Part shown: positions 1-7,921 of the stretch, in pieces
Layout of the letters: every line of letters begins with the position of its first letter
Numbering within the stretch: position 1 is the first letter of the stretch
From: Phascolarctobacterium sp.
GTDB taxonomy: Bacteria; Bacillota; Negativicutes; Acidaminococcales; Acidaminococcaceae
Reading direction: 5' to 3'
Assembly (NCBI GenBank): GCA_024405645.1
Contig: JAKSOJ010000024.1
Coordinates: 1 to 11,151, forward strand
Length of the DNA: 11,151 bases
Program-made: the position numbers and the translations under genes
Notes under the pieces: generated by a model
What the model was told of the DNA's origin: nothing
Database searches by the model: none
What the model saw: only the letters and a program-made list of their open reading frames with translations

Positions 1-183
1 TTTCATGATTTAAATAAACCAACCATGTGGGCCATTGGTTTCGTCCTCTTAAACCTTATCCCCATATTCATTCCAGAATTAAATATCTGGCTTCGCGGTT
101 TCCTAGTATTCTGCACTAAAGTATATTTGCTTTTCTTCGCTGGTACTCATGGTGATAACGATTACGGTCCTGAACCCAAATAA
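1..183 (+). CDS. DUF805-family membrane protein, C-terminal part only
   Basis: An open frame enters from the left edge and ends at TAA 181-183, giving about 60 residues. It contains hydrophobic stretches (IGFVLLNLIPIFI, then GFLVFCTKVYLLFF) and ends in GTHGDNDYGPEPK. DUF805 proteins (E. coli YhaH/YhaI type) typically end with a membrane helix followed by a G-T-x-G-x-N-x-Y-G-P-x-P tail, and this tail matches that pattern closely. The family's function is unknown. The N-terminal part and its usual RLHD-type motif lie outside the window, so the family call rests on the tail alone. The gene converges on the esterase gene and ends at the shared terminator. Confidence 0.6.
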   Translation, partial: FHDLNKPTMWAIGFVLLNLIPIFIPELNIWLRGFLVFCTKVYLLFFAGTHGDNDYGPEPK

Positions 184-205
184 AAATTCATATAGTAGAT
201 ATAGC

Positions 206-237
206 AAAAAACGCATGGCTTAAACCATGCGTTTTTT
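206..237. terminator. Bidirectional intrinsic terminator between convergent genes
   Basis: The stem CGCATGG (212-218) pairs with CCATGCG (225-231) around a 6-nt loop. It is extended by six A (206-211) facing six T (232-237). Either strand therefore yields a GC stem followed by a run of U. It lies 22 bases after the DUF805 stop, and its right arm overlaps the last two bases of the esterase stop codon (236-238), so it serves both converging genes. Confidence 0.9.
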
Positions 238-1648
238 ATTTGAATGCTTTGAGTATTTGTGTTCTTCCATATGTAGCCTCATTTTGGTCTTCGGCTATTA
301 TTTCTTTAGGTGCTACTCCATTCTCAACCCAATTATCCAAAATTTGAAGCATATCAGCATGTACATTAAACACTTCTCCATAATCATGCCCAAACCCAGG
401 CATTAAGAAAAGTTTAATAAAATTTTCCGCCTTATCTTCACCGAAATATCTCACAACCTGGTTGTAGTAGTCAATAATTGCATGTAACGAAAGTAGTTGA
501 TCACTAGTGCCATGAGCCATTAAAACTTTTCCGCCTTTAGCTTGAAAAGCACTAAGTTTAGGATTAGTTGCATCCATAATATTAGAAAGATTTTGAACTT
601 CCTTCTTATGCTCACGGTAATTAAAACTTTTTATATCTGCATTTTCATTTCTCAATATTTGATATCGAATAATTGCATCTACAGTTTTTGCAAAAAGACC
701 ATCTCTGGCACCAGGAATCTTTCCAAAAGGATGTAATTTATAATCACAAAACTGCTGAACAATGCTAAAGCCTTGCATTTGTTTTACGCCATTGGCTAAT
801 TCATATTCGAATTCCATGGGTTTGTAAAAATTCTTTAATACATCAATTTGTGTTTGGCTTAAAACTTTGCGCATTCGCAAAAAAGCCTCTTCTTTGAGCA
901 ATTCGCATTTCTCCAAATCCTGCACAAGCCCATTCTTCATACAGCCTTGTTCTTCGAAAAACTCACGTACTTTTGCGTAAGCTTCAATAAATTGCTCTGC
1001 AGAAATGAATCCTTCTGGACCAGCTTCGTCCATGAACTTCATATTTCGATAATCCGCCAAAATTTTTGCAGTCCAATTGAATACCGGGTAACCAACCACA
1101 ACGCCATCGTAATCCTCTGGATAACGCTGAACGGCCATCAATGCTTCACGTCCGCCATTACTTGAACCTACAAAGAAAACTTTTTCTGCACTACTGCCAT
1201 AATGTTTATAAATTATGTAACTGGCAACATCTTTGACTTTTTTAATGTGAGCATAACCAAAATTTTCTAAACATTCGTCATTTAGAGCCCAAGAAATATC
1301 CCAAAACGTGGTATTTACGTGTCCGCTATCACTCCCACAGGTTGCATAACCACGTTCAAGAGCTGTAGGCTTACGTTCTCCTTCGCAAGGGACACGACCA
1401 AGCCCAGTAATTAAATAGCCATTAAACCCACCGCCACCCAAGTGTACTAACTTTCCATTCCACTTAAGAGGTAAATTTATTTGGAAATTTATTACTGGAG
1501 CAGTTGTATCCACAGGATAAATTTCACCTAAAACTTTATAAAATTGTACTTTGTTCCCTTCTTCGTTTATTAACTCAGCAAAAGTAATACGCGCACCGTT
1601 TGTCGGTAAACCAAAGACAGAAGCGGGAATATCTTGTGTTAAAATCAT
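236..1648 (-). CDS. Tannase/feruloyl esterase-family alpha/beta hydrolase, cytoplasmic variant without the catalytic cysteine pair
   Basis: This 470-residue protein is a carboxylic-ester hydrolase of the tannase/feruloyl esterase family; the natural substrate cannot be read from sequence. Visible motifs are a glycine-rich GGGGFNG (71-77), CGSDSGH (104-110), the nucleophile elbow GSSNGG with Ser163, Asp383 in GTSDQ, and His421 in MPGFGHD. Classical members carry Cys-Ser at the nucleophile and His-Cys at the histidine, linked by a disulfide (the CS-D-HC motif). Here those cysteines are Ser162 and Asp422. The lid region keeps a C-x(11)-C spacing (C236, C248) but lacks the Asp-rich calcium-binding loop usual in fungal and proteobacterial members. 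There is no signal peptide: the N-terminus begins directly with the domain (IPASVFGLPTNGARITFAEL), which also supports this start. No clear Shine-Dalgarno precedes the ATG (upstream bases GATATTTAAATT). It is a single-gene unit between two terminators. Family membership is confident; substrate is unknown. Confidence 0.85.
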   Translation of the reverse strand: MILTQDIPASVFGLPTNGARITFAELINEEGNKVQFYKVLGEIYPVDTTAPVINFQINLPLKWNGKLVHLGGGGFNGYLITGLGRVPCEGERKPTALERGYATCGSDSGHVNTTFWDISWALNDECLENFGYAHIKKVKDVASYIIYKHYGSSAEKVFFVGSSNGGREALMAVQRYPEDYDGVVVGYPVFNWTAKILADYRNMKFMDEAGPEGFISAEQFIEAYAKVREFFEEQGCMKNGLVQDLEKCELLKEEAFLRMRKVLSQTQIDVLKNFYKPMEFEYELANGVKQMQGFSIVQQFCDYKLHPFGKIPGARDGLFAKTVDAIIRYQILRNENADIKSFNYREHKKEVQNLSNIMDATNPKLSAFQAKGGKVLMAHGTSDQLLSLHAIIDYYNQVVRYFGEDKAENFIKLFLMPGFGHDYGEVFNVHADMLQILDNWVENGVAPKEIIAEDQNEATYGRTQILKAFK

Positions 1649-1660
1649 AATTTAAATATC

Positions 1661-1693
1661 AAAAACGAAAGGCGGGACTTATAAAAGTCCCGC
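1661..1693 (-). terminator. Intrinsic terminator after vanZ
   Basis: A nine-base-pair stem, GCGGGACTT (1672-1680) with AAGTCCCGC (1685-1693), encloses a four-base loop. Read on the minus strand it is followed by CTTTCGTTTTT (1671 down to 1661). It begins 5 bases after the vanZ stop and ends only about 12 bases before the esterase ATG, so it should separate the fhs-folD-vanZ transcript from the esterase gene. Confidence 0.85.
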
Positions 1694-1698
1694 AAGCT

Positions 1699-2121
1699 TT
1701 ATCCATGCCAATGATAAATTCTATACATAAGCCAAGAACAGAAGGCACCTGAAAAATCCAATAGCACATCTTTAATCATAGATGATCTTCCTGGGGTATG
1801 AAATTGAACAAATTCATCTAACACAGCAGTAAAAAGACATATAAAAAGAATATATCCAGTAGACATATTGACGCTTACATAAAAACTGCTATATGTTTTA
1901 CACCAAAGGTAAGCAAGTAGAGCAAATTCCATAAAATGTGCTAATTTGCGAATTAAATGTTCTACATCTCCCTCTAAAGCAATTCCTGCAGCAGAGCAAA
2001 AAGCTATTATTTCCCTGGCAATAGCAGCACTAATACTTCCAGAACTGCCTCCAGTGCGACTGGACATAAAAAATATCAATACTGTTAGAAGCAATGCTAA
2101 AATTAACCAAATATATTTCAT
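1699..2121 (-). CDS. VanZ-like family membrane protein
   Basis: This 140-residue protein has about four hydrophobic segments (roughly 4-19, 60-75, 88-102 and 119-135). Family motifs are the early Ser pair at 20-21, RKLAHFMEF (58-66), LDEFVQFHTPGR (101-112) and the D118/D122 pair in KDVLLD ahead of the last helix. VanZ-like proteins are small membrane proteins of mostly unknown function. The founding member gives low-level teicoplanin resistance, but no van resistance genes are present here, so no resistance role is implied. The start is supported by an AGAAGG site 9 bases upstream. That site is fused to the folD stop (TAAGAAGG), so the gene is probably translated from the fhs-folD mRNA. A terminator follows immediately. 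Confidence 0.85.
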   Translation of the reverse strand: MKYIWLILALLLTVLIFFMSSRTGGSSGSISAAIAREIIAFCSAAGIALEGDVEHLIRKLAHFMEFALLAYLWCKTYSSFYVSVNMSTGYILFICLFTAVLDEFVQFHTPGRSSMIKDVLLDFSGAFCSWLMYRIYHWHG

Positions 2122-2135
2122 AAACTATAGCCTTC

Positions 2136-2966
2136 TTAAATATTTCTAGTTAAAGCATCCATAACCATCATATTGCTAACAACACCCACACCACCTGGCA
2201 CAGGGGTAAATGCACTAGCTTTCTCTTCGCAAGCTGGATCTACATCACCGCAAAGTTTTCCGTCAACCATATTAATGCCAACATCAACAATAACAGCACC
2301 ATCTTTGACCATATCGGGAGTTACAAACCCAGCTTTACCTACTGCAGCAACAATTATATCAGCTTGTTTAACTATAGACGGAAGGTCTTGAGTTCTAGAA
2401 TGGCAAATTGTTACGGTGCAATTCTTTTGCAGAAGCAGCATGCTTACAGGCTTACCAACCACATTACTGCGACCAATAACCACTGCATGCTTTCCAGAAA
2501 GTTCAATACCATAGTGTTCAAGAATTGCCATACAGGAACGAGGAGTACAAGCAGCATAACGACTACGACCTAAGAAAACTTCCCCAGCATTCACAACATT
2601 TAAACAATCCACGTCTTTTTCTGCAGCAAGCGCAGCTCCAATTTCGTCATCGTTTATATGTTTAGGCATGGGCATCATAGGCAGAATACCTGTGATGCTT
2701 TTATCATTATTTAATTTTTCAATGCAAGCAATAACATCCTCTTGTTTAGTATCCGCTGGCAAAAGAATTTCCTTTGCTTTTCCGCCCAAGGATTCAACAA
2801 GTTTTACCAAGCGTCCCTTATAAACATGGGACGCCGGATCATCGCCAACAATTACAATAGCAAGAACAACATCAATCCCTTTTGCTTTAGCTTCAGCAAT
2901 TTTTGTTTCCATAGCTGCACGATATACGTCAGCTACAGGCTTGCCCTTCATTAAAACTGCAGCCAT
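2136..2966 (-). CDS. folD: FolD-family methylenetetrahydrofolate dehydrogenase, probably lacking cyclohydrolase activity
   Basis: This 276-residue protein matches FolD over its whole length. FolD normally oxidises 5,10-methylene-THF with NAD(P) and hydrolyses methenyl-THF to 10-formyl-THF in the cytosol. The Rossmann half is typical: VVIGRSNVVGKPV (162-174), CHSRT (188-192), PVPGGVG (255-261). In the folate site, Tyr49 of ASHVY and Asp120 of KDVD are kept. The position four residues after the Tyr, normally the catalytic Lys, is Leu53 (Y-K-G-R-L), and the Gln of the usual QLPLP motif is Met97 (ILPMMPMP). Nearby, KDVDG is KDVDC and the GPMT after GGVG is GVVS. From family knowledge, the Lys and Gln are needed for the cyclohydrolase step, so this looks like a dehydrogenase-only enzyme (inference). 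The start is set by AGAGGT, which overlaps the fhs stop (TAAGAGGT). It lies 12 bases downstream of fhs. Confidence 0.9.
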   Translation of the reverse strand: MAAVLMKGKPVADVYRAAMETKIAEAKAKGIDVVLAIVIVGDDPASHVYKGRLVKLVESLGGKAKEILLPADTKQEDVIACIEKLNNDKSITGILPMMPMPKHINDDEIGAALAAEKDVDCLNVVNAGEVFLGRSRYAACTPRSCMAILEHYGIELSGKHAVVIGRSNVVGKPVSMLLLQKNCTVTICHSRTQDLPSIVKQADIIVAAVGKAGFVTPDMVKDGAVIVDVGINMVDGKLCGDVDPACEEKASAFTPVPGGVGVVSNMMVMDALTRNI

Positions 2967-2978
2967 AATTATTACCTC

Positions 2979-4649
2979 TTAGAACAATCCAGAAATTACG
3001 CCTTCGTCAGAAACGTCAATCTTTTCTGCAGCAGGAACCTTAGGCAAACCAGGCATGGTCATAATATCACCGGTAAGCACAACAACAAATCCAGCACCAG
3101 CGCTAATACGACAATTTTTAATAGTAATCTTGAAGCCAGAAGGACGACCTAAGAGAGTAGGATCATCGGAGAAAGAGTATTGGGTTTTTGCCATGCAAAT
3201 TGGCAGATTACCATAACCCATTGCTTCAAATTCAGATAAAGCCTTTTCTGCTTCTTTAGTGAAGTTTACGCCATCTGCACCATAAATTTCTCTTGCAACA
3301 GTTTCAATTTTAGCTTTAAGAGGAATATCCAATTCGTAAATAGGTTTAAAATCAGCTTCGCTAGATTCGCAGAGGCGAACTACTTCTTTAGCTAATTCAA
3401 TACCACCTTCGCCACCGCGAGCAAATACGTCAGACAAAGCAACATTTACGCCATGTGCTGCGCAATGAGCACGAACTGCTTCCAATTCTTCAGGAGTATC
3501 TTGAGCAAAAATATTAATTGCTACAACCATGGGTACGTTGTATTTCTTAATATTTTCGATATGTTTTTCAAGATTTACGATGCCTTTTTTAACTGCTTCA
3601 ACGTTAGGAATAGCTAAATCAGATTTAGGAACGCCACCATGCATCTTAAGTGCACGCACGGTCGCAACAATTACGCAAGCATCAGGTTTTAACCCAGCAT
3701 AACGGCATTTGATGTCAAAGAATTTTTCAGCACCAAGGTCTGCACCAAAACCAGCTTCGGTAATAGTATAATCAGCCAACTTCATAGCGGTTTTTGTAGC
3801 CATTACAGAATTGCAACCATGAGCAATATTAGCGAAAGGTCCACCATGAATAATAGCAGGAACATTTTCTAAGGTTTGAACCAGATTAGGTTTTACCGCA
3901 TCTTTAAGCAAAGCAGCCATTGCACCATGTGCTTTAATTTGACCAGCGGTTACAGGCTTTCCGGTGTAATCATAGGCAACGATAATCTTAGAAAGTCTTT
4001 CTTTCAGATCATGTAAGCTATTTGCCAAGCAAAGAATCGCCATAACTTCAGAAGCAACAGTAATATCAAAGCCATCTTGACGGGGAACACCATGAACCTT
4101 ACCACCTAAACCAACTACGATTTGACGAAGTTCACGATCATTCATATCAACAACACGTTTCCAAACAATACGACGGGGATCGATGTTCAGAGCATTACCT
4201 TGTTGAATATGGTTATCAAGCATTGCACTCAGAAGCATATGAGCAGAGGTAATAGCATGGAAGTCACCAGTAAAATGCAAGTTAATGTCTTCCATAGGTA
4301 CTACTTGAGAGTAACCACCACCAGCAGCACCACCCTTAATACCCATGCAAGGACCAAGAGAGGGCTCACGCAAAGCAACTAAAACCTTTTTGTCAATCTT
4401 TGCCAAACCTTGAGCAAGGCCAACAGTAGTAGTAGATTTACCTTCACCAGCAGGAGTAGGGGTAATAGCTGTTACCAATACCAATTTACCTGCTTTTTCA
4501 CCTTCCATACGGCGAATTAAATCCATGGATAATTTCGCTTTGTATTTACCATAGAGTTCCAAATCATCTTCGGGGATACCAATTTTTGCAGCGACATCGA
4601 CGATTTTTTGCATTTTAGCTTGTTGAGCAATTTCAATATCAGATAACAT
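2979..4649 (-). CDS. fhs: Formate-tetrahydrofolate ligase
   Basis: This cytosolic enzyme joins formate to tetrahydrofolate using ATP, giving 10-formyl-THF. With the start at 4649 it has 556 residues, the family's normal size. Diagnostic motifs are the nucleotide-binding [11 protein letters not shown] (63-73), the family signature [11 protein letters not shown] (103-113), [15 protein letters not shown] in the middle, [19 protein letters not shown] near 503-521, and [12 protein letters not shown] (526-537). The frame is open to an ATG at 4679, but the 4649 ATG has a GGAGGAG site 5 bases upstream. The 4679 ATG lies inside a TATAAT promoter hexamer, so the inner start is preferred. It is first in a likely fhs-folD-vanZ transcript and supplies the formyl end of the one-carbon pathway. 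It can also serve acetogenic or purine metabolism, which the window does not decide. Confidence 0.97.
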   Translation of the reverse strand: MLSDIEIAQQAKMQKIVDVAAKIGIPEDDLELYGKYKAKLSMDLIRRMEGEKAGKLVLVTAITPTPAGEGKSTTTVGLAQGLAKIDKKVLVALREPSLGPCMGIKGGAAGGGYSQVVPMEDINLHFTGDFHAITSAHMLLSAMLDNHIQQGNALNIDPRRIVWKRVVDMNDRELRQIVVGLGGKVHGVPRQDGFDITVASEVMAILCLANSLHDLKERLSKIIVAYDYTGKPVTAGQIKAHGAMAALLKDAVKPNLVQTLENVPAIIHGGPFANIAHGCNSVMATKTAMKLADYTITEAGFGADLGAEKFFDIKCRYAGLKPDACVIVATVRALKMHGGVPKSDLAIPNVEAVKKGIVNLEKHIENIKKYNVPMVVAINIFAQDTPEELEAVRAHCAAHGVNVALSDVFARGGEGGIELAKEVVRLCESSEADFKPIYELDIPLKAKIETVAREIYGADGVNFTKEAEKALSEFEAMGYGNLPICMAKTQYSFSDDPTLLGRPSGFKITIKNCRISAGAGFVVVLTGDIMTMPGLPKVPAAEKIDVSDEGVISGLF

Positions 4650-4654
4650 TTTTA

Positions 4655-4661
4655 CTCCTCC
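4655..4661 (-). promoter_or_regulatory. Ribosome binding site that sets the fhs start
   Basis: GGAGGAG lies 5 bases before ATG 4649 on the minus strand. It falls inside the longer open frame beginning at 4679 and therefore argues that the extra ten residues are not part of the protein. Confidence 0.85.
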
Positions 4662-4677
4662 GTTTCTCTCTAAAAAC

Positions 4678-4706
4678 ATTATATTTGAATTGATTAATTA
4701 AACCAA
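4678..4706 (-). promoter_or_regulatory. Sigma-70-type promoter for fhs-folD-vanZ
   Basis: On the minus strand there is a perfect TATAAT (4683-4678), preceded by 17 bases and TTGGTT (4706-4701). This places transcription start at about 4671, leaving a leader of roughly 22 bases that contains the GGAGGAG site. The promoter overlaps the last codons of the penicillin-binding protein gene. No terminator is visible between that gene and fhs, so readthrough from upstream may add to its expression. Confidence 0.65.
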
Positions 4707-6709
4707 ACTTCAACAATAGAGTTTTCATCCATTTCCGTTCCCGGAAGCGGATTTTGTTTATAAGCTTCACCACTGCCATAAGGCTTAAGTTTTAAATGTC
4801 CACGCTGTAAAAGTTCTTGGACGTTACGCATATCAAGATTCTTAAAATCAGGAATTTTGACTTTACCATTAGGCAGCGTTACTATCTGAGGAATCTTAAC
4901 GGCCTTCTTCTTGGCAGTTCCAAGAGAACTTGCATGATCCAAACTCCGCAGCCCTTCGCTTGAAGAAGGTTGAATACCTTTAGCAACTAAAACCTGTTGC
5001 AAAGTATCACGGAATATAGGCGCTGCAACCTGAGAACCGTAAAACGCTCCTCGAGGTGTATCTACCATAACCAGCATTGCATATTGGGGTTTATCAGCAG
5101 GAACAAAACCAACAAACGAAGCAATATATTGTCCTTCTGCGTAGCCACCACCTTCAGCCAAACGTTGAGCGGTACCAGTTTTACCAGCAATACGATAACC
5201 TTTAATACCTGCTCGCTTACCGCCACCGTCAGCAACTACAGCTTCCATCATCTTGCGCATTTGGCTTGCAATCTCAGGAGTTATGGCGTTACGTACAACT
5301 TCTTTTTTCCCTTCGCGAATAATATCTCCGTTGGGAGCAACTATTTTCTGCACTATGTACGGTTTCAAAAGTTCGCCACCGTTTGCAATTGCACAAATAG
5401 CTCTAAGCACTTGAATAGGTGTAACAGCTATACCTTGCCCAATACTCATGGTAGCAATATCTGGACGCCACATATTTTTAGCTTCGTACAAAATACCTGA
5501 TTCCTCACCAGGTAAATCAATACCAGTTTCACTACCAAATCCAAAATTCTTAGAACCTTCGATAATTCTTTTTGCACCAAGTTCCATGCCCAATTGTACC
5601 ATAACCGTATTAATGGAATATTTAATTGCATCGGAGAATGGAACCCAACCCATACCTTCTCCATCCCAGTTATTAATAACACGGTCATCGATAGCAATTC
5701 TACCAGCGTCGTAGAAACTTCTATCAGGGTTTAATATACCATACTTCATACCCATACAACCAACTATTGGCTTGAATACAGAACCGGGTTCATAAATCAT
5801 TGTTACAGCTTTATTAACCCAAGACTCCTGAGAATATTCGCCATAGTCGTTAGGATCAAAAGTAGGACGAGAAACCATGCCTAAAACTTCACCAGTATGA
5901 GGATCCATAATAATAGCGGCAGCACCTCTGGCATTTGTACTAGCAACTGCTTCGTCCATGGCTTCTTCCAAAACATATTGAATTTTACTATCTATCGTTA
6001 AATAAATTGTGGATAATTTAGTTGCATCTACACGGTCGTTCTTTTCAGAACCATCGCCATAAATCTGACTGCCACCACGGTCTGTTTTCATAGACCTGCG
6101 TACTTCTGCGCCTCTCAATATGGAGTCAAATTTGGCTTCAATGCCATATACACCCTTATCTTGGTCACCAACAAAACCAAGCACCTGAGCAGCAACGCCT
6201 TTTTTAGTATAATAACGCTTACTTTCTTCCTCGTAATAGAAACCTGGCAACGGATTCTTATCATCGTTTATAACTGCATCAACTTTCTTATAAACATCCT
6301 GATCCATTGCTCTAACCACACGAAGATAACGTCTCTCCGTGTCACTGAAATCCTTTAGCAATTCTTCCTTGCTTATCTTCAAAATAGGAGCAAGCTTTTC
6401 TGCTGCTTCTAAGCGACAGTTTCTATTGGGATTTCTTTCGCTATACATCATCTTCGGATCAGCAATCAGAGTCTTGCATATAACGCTGACCGCTAGTTCA
6501 TCACCATTACGGTCTAAAATTCGACCACGTGGAGTATAACGACGCTCTTTTGAAACTAATTGATTGTCCAGGCGCGCTTTCAGTTCCTCGCCACGTACAA
6601 ATTGAATCCACACCAAACGCAGCACAACAATAGCAAACATCATGAAGATGAGCATTAACATAAAGCCGCCACGTTTCTTGCCATCCTTAATTGTAAATGG
6701 ACCTCTCAT
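4694..6709 (-). CDS. PASTA-domain class B penicillin-binding protein (FtsI/SpoVD type)
   Basis: This membrane-anchored D,D-transpeptidase cross-links peptidoglycan. Using ATG 6709 it has 671 residues: a short cytosolic tail, one membrane segment (about 16-38), a dimerisation/pedestal region starting with [13 protein letters not shown], then the transpeptidase domain. Active-site motifs are SVFK (Ser310, Lys313), SIN (365-367) and KTG (510-512). A single PASTA domain forms the C-terminus (about 616-671). The frame extends to a GTG at 6718, but that GTG lies inside the purine-rich GGGGGTG ribosome site. ATG 6709 sits 6 bases after it and overlaps the ftsW stop as ATGA, the usual arrangement for coupled translation. 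The PASTA tail resembles SpoVD or PBP2X. The gene neighbour suggests it is the FtsW partner for septal wall synthesis; whether the host sporulates cannot be told. Confidence 0.93.
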   Translation of the reverse strand: MRGPFTIKDGKKRGGFMLMLIFMMFAIVVLRLVWIQFVRGEELKARLDNQLVSKERRYTPRGRILDRNGDELAVSVICKTLIADPKMMYSERNPNRNCRLEAAEKLAPILKISKEELLKDFSDTERRYLRVVRAMDQDVYKKVDAVINDDKNPLPGFYYEEESKRYYTKKGVAAQVLGFVGDQDKGVYGIEAKFDSILRGAEVRRSMKTDRGGSQIYGDGSEKNDRVDATKLSTIYLTIDSKIQYVLEEAMDEAVASTNARGAAAIIMDPHTGEVLGMVSRPTFDPNDYGEYSQESWVNKAVTMIYEPGSVFKPIVGCMGMKYGILNPDRSFYDAGRIAIDDRVINNWDGEGMGWVPFSDAIKYSINTVMVQLGMELGAKRIIEGSKNFGFGSETGIDLPGEESGILYEAKNMWRPDIATMSIGQGIAVTPIQVLRAICAIANGGELLKPYIVQKIVAPNGDIIREGKKEVVRNAITPEIASQMRKMMEAVVADGGGKRAGIKGYRIAGKTGTAQRLAEGGGYAEGQYIASFVGFVPADKPQYAMLVMVDTPRGAFYGSQVAAPIFRDTLQQVLVAKGIQPSSSEGLRSLDHASSLGTAKKKAVKIPQIVTLPNGKVKIPDFKNLDMRNVQELLQRGHLKLKPYGSGEAYKQNPLPGTEMDENSIVEVWFN

Positions 6710-7902
6710 GAATGCCACCCCCCTCGGTAAACGTGAATATTTTCACGTCTTTCTTCAGGTGTCATGCTATCAATTTTGTTAGCATAGGATTCTTCATTAT
6801 ATATTGAGATAAACAAACCAATTGCAGCCATGGTAACAGCCATCGAAGAGCCACCATAAGAAATGAATGGTAATGGGACACCAATTACTGGGAATATACC
6901 TGTAACCATGCACATATTAGCTGCTGCTTGACCAATTACTAAGAAGGTAATACCGTAAGACAATAAAAATGCTTTTGAATCCTTAACATCTCTGCATACT
7001 CGAATAAATGCCATTGCAAGAATGGAATATGCCAAAATCAAAACAACAGCACCTAAAAAGCCATTTTCCTGACAAAAGATTGCAAATGCAAAATCTGTAT
7101 GAGCTTCAGGCAAGTACCAGAACTTACCAACGCCTTGACCCCACTCCATACCAGTAAGCCCACCACTACCAATAGCGATAAGACTTTGGCACATTTGATA
7201 ACCATTCCCTAAAGGATCGCTAAAAGGATCAATCCAAGTCTTGATGCGATTCAAACGATAAGGCGCAATAATAACGGCAAGCACCGCCAAAGCCAAGGCA
7301 GCTGCAGGAATCATGAAAACCTTTTTCGTATTAACGCCAGCCAAAATATACATACATAAGACCAACGCCATGACAATACTCATAGTACCCATATCTGGTT
7401 GCTTTAAGATAAGTCCAGCCTGTATTGCCATTAATATAAAAGGCCTTCCACTAGGACCTTGTAGCAAATTAATTTTGCGCCCTTTATCCATGCGATTTCC
7501 TAAAAAACTTGCGCATAACAAAACACCCAATAATTTAGAAAACTCAGAGGGTTGCAGAGAAACGCCTCCTAATGAAATCCAGCGTGCTGCACCATTAATG
7601 CTAGGAATAAAAGATATTTTGCCTCCTAAAAGTTGGATGGCAACAAGAGATGCCATGGTTATCCAAAAAACAGGCATTAAAAAACCTGGTTTAAGAACTT
7701 TTCTATATCCTATTTTTTTTGCAAGCAGCATAGCAACTAATCCAACACAACTGAAAACAGCATAGCGGATTAAAAAGCCATAGCTTGCTTTATTTACAAA
7801 GGTAGCAGAGAATACGTTTATGCCACCTATTATCATAATCACAAACACCATTGTATAAATGCACTGTTTGGGATTATCAAAAAAGAGAAATTTTTGGTTC
7901 AT
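6706..7902 (-). CDS. ftsW: FtsW/SpoVE-type SEDS peptidoglycan glycosyltransferase
   Basis: This polytopic membrane protein (398 residues, about ten hydrophobic segments) of the SEDS family polymerises lipid II into glycan strands at the septum. Key motifs are INGAARWISLGGVSLQPSEFSK (about 102-123), LPEAHTDF (264-271) with the catalytic Asp270, and PVIGVPLPFISYGGSS (338-353). These fit FtsW/SpoVE better than RodA. After the catalytic Asp, the usual EExG is QENG (278-281), a mild variation. The start is supported by GGAG 6 bases upstream. The gene follows trmB by 19 bases and overlaps the penicillin-binding protein gene by four bases (ATGA), which fits a polymerase-transpeptidase pair made together. 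The long C-terminal tail is soluble, and its gene segment carries the ribosome site of the next gene. Confidence 0.93.
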   Translation of the reverse strand: MNQKFLFFDNPKQCIYTMVFVIMIIGGINVFSATFVNKASYGFLIRYAVFSCVGLVAMLLAKKIGYRKVLKPGFLMPVFWITMASLVAIQLLGGKISFIPSINGAARWISLGGVSLQPSEFSKLLGVLLCASFLGNRMDKGRKINLLQGPSGRPFILMAIQAGLILKQPDMGTMSIVMALVLCMYILAGVNTKKVFMIPAAALALAVLAVIIAPYRLNRIKTWIDPFSDPLGNGYQMCQSLIAIGSGGLTGMEWGQGVGKFWYLPEAHTDFAFAIFCQENGFLGAVVLILAYSILAMAFIRVCRDVKDSKAFLLSYGITFLVIGQAAANMCMVTGIFPVIGVPLPFISYGGSSMAVTMAAIGLFISIYNEESYANKIDSMTPEERRENIHVYRGGWHS

Positions 7903-7921
7903 AAATTACTCCAAAGAGAAC

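Noticed and set aside
1699..2121. Glycopeptide resistance cluster suggested by a VanZ-like protein
   Set aside because: No vanA/H/X/R/S-type genes are present; VanZ-like proteins are common in Bacillota without resistance.
2136..4649. Acetogenic (Wood-Ljungdahl) gene cluster suggested by fhs-folD
   Set aside because: Only these two folate genes are present; no metF, acs, cooS or fdh neighbours are seen, and both genes occur widely in non-acetogens.
4650..4679. Ten extra N-terminal codons for fhs
   Set aside because: The outer ATG lies in the TATAAT hexamer and has no ribosome site; GGAGGAG precedes the inner ATG.
4997..5500. 167-codon plus-strand open frame antisense to the penicillin-binding protein gene
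   Set aside because: Shadow of a gene with all catalytic motifs intact; no recognisable protein features.
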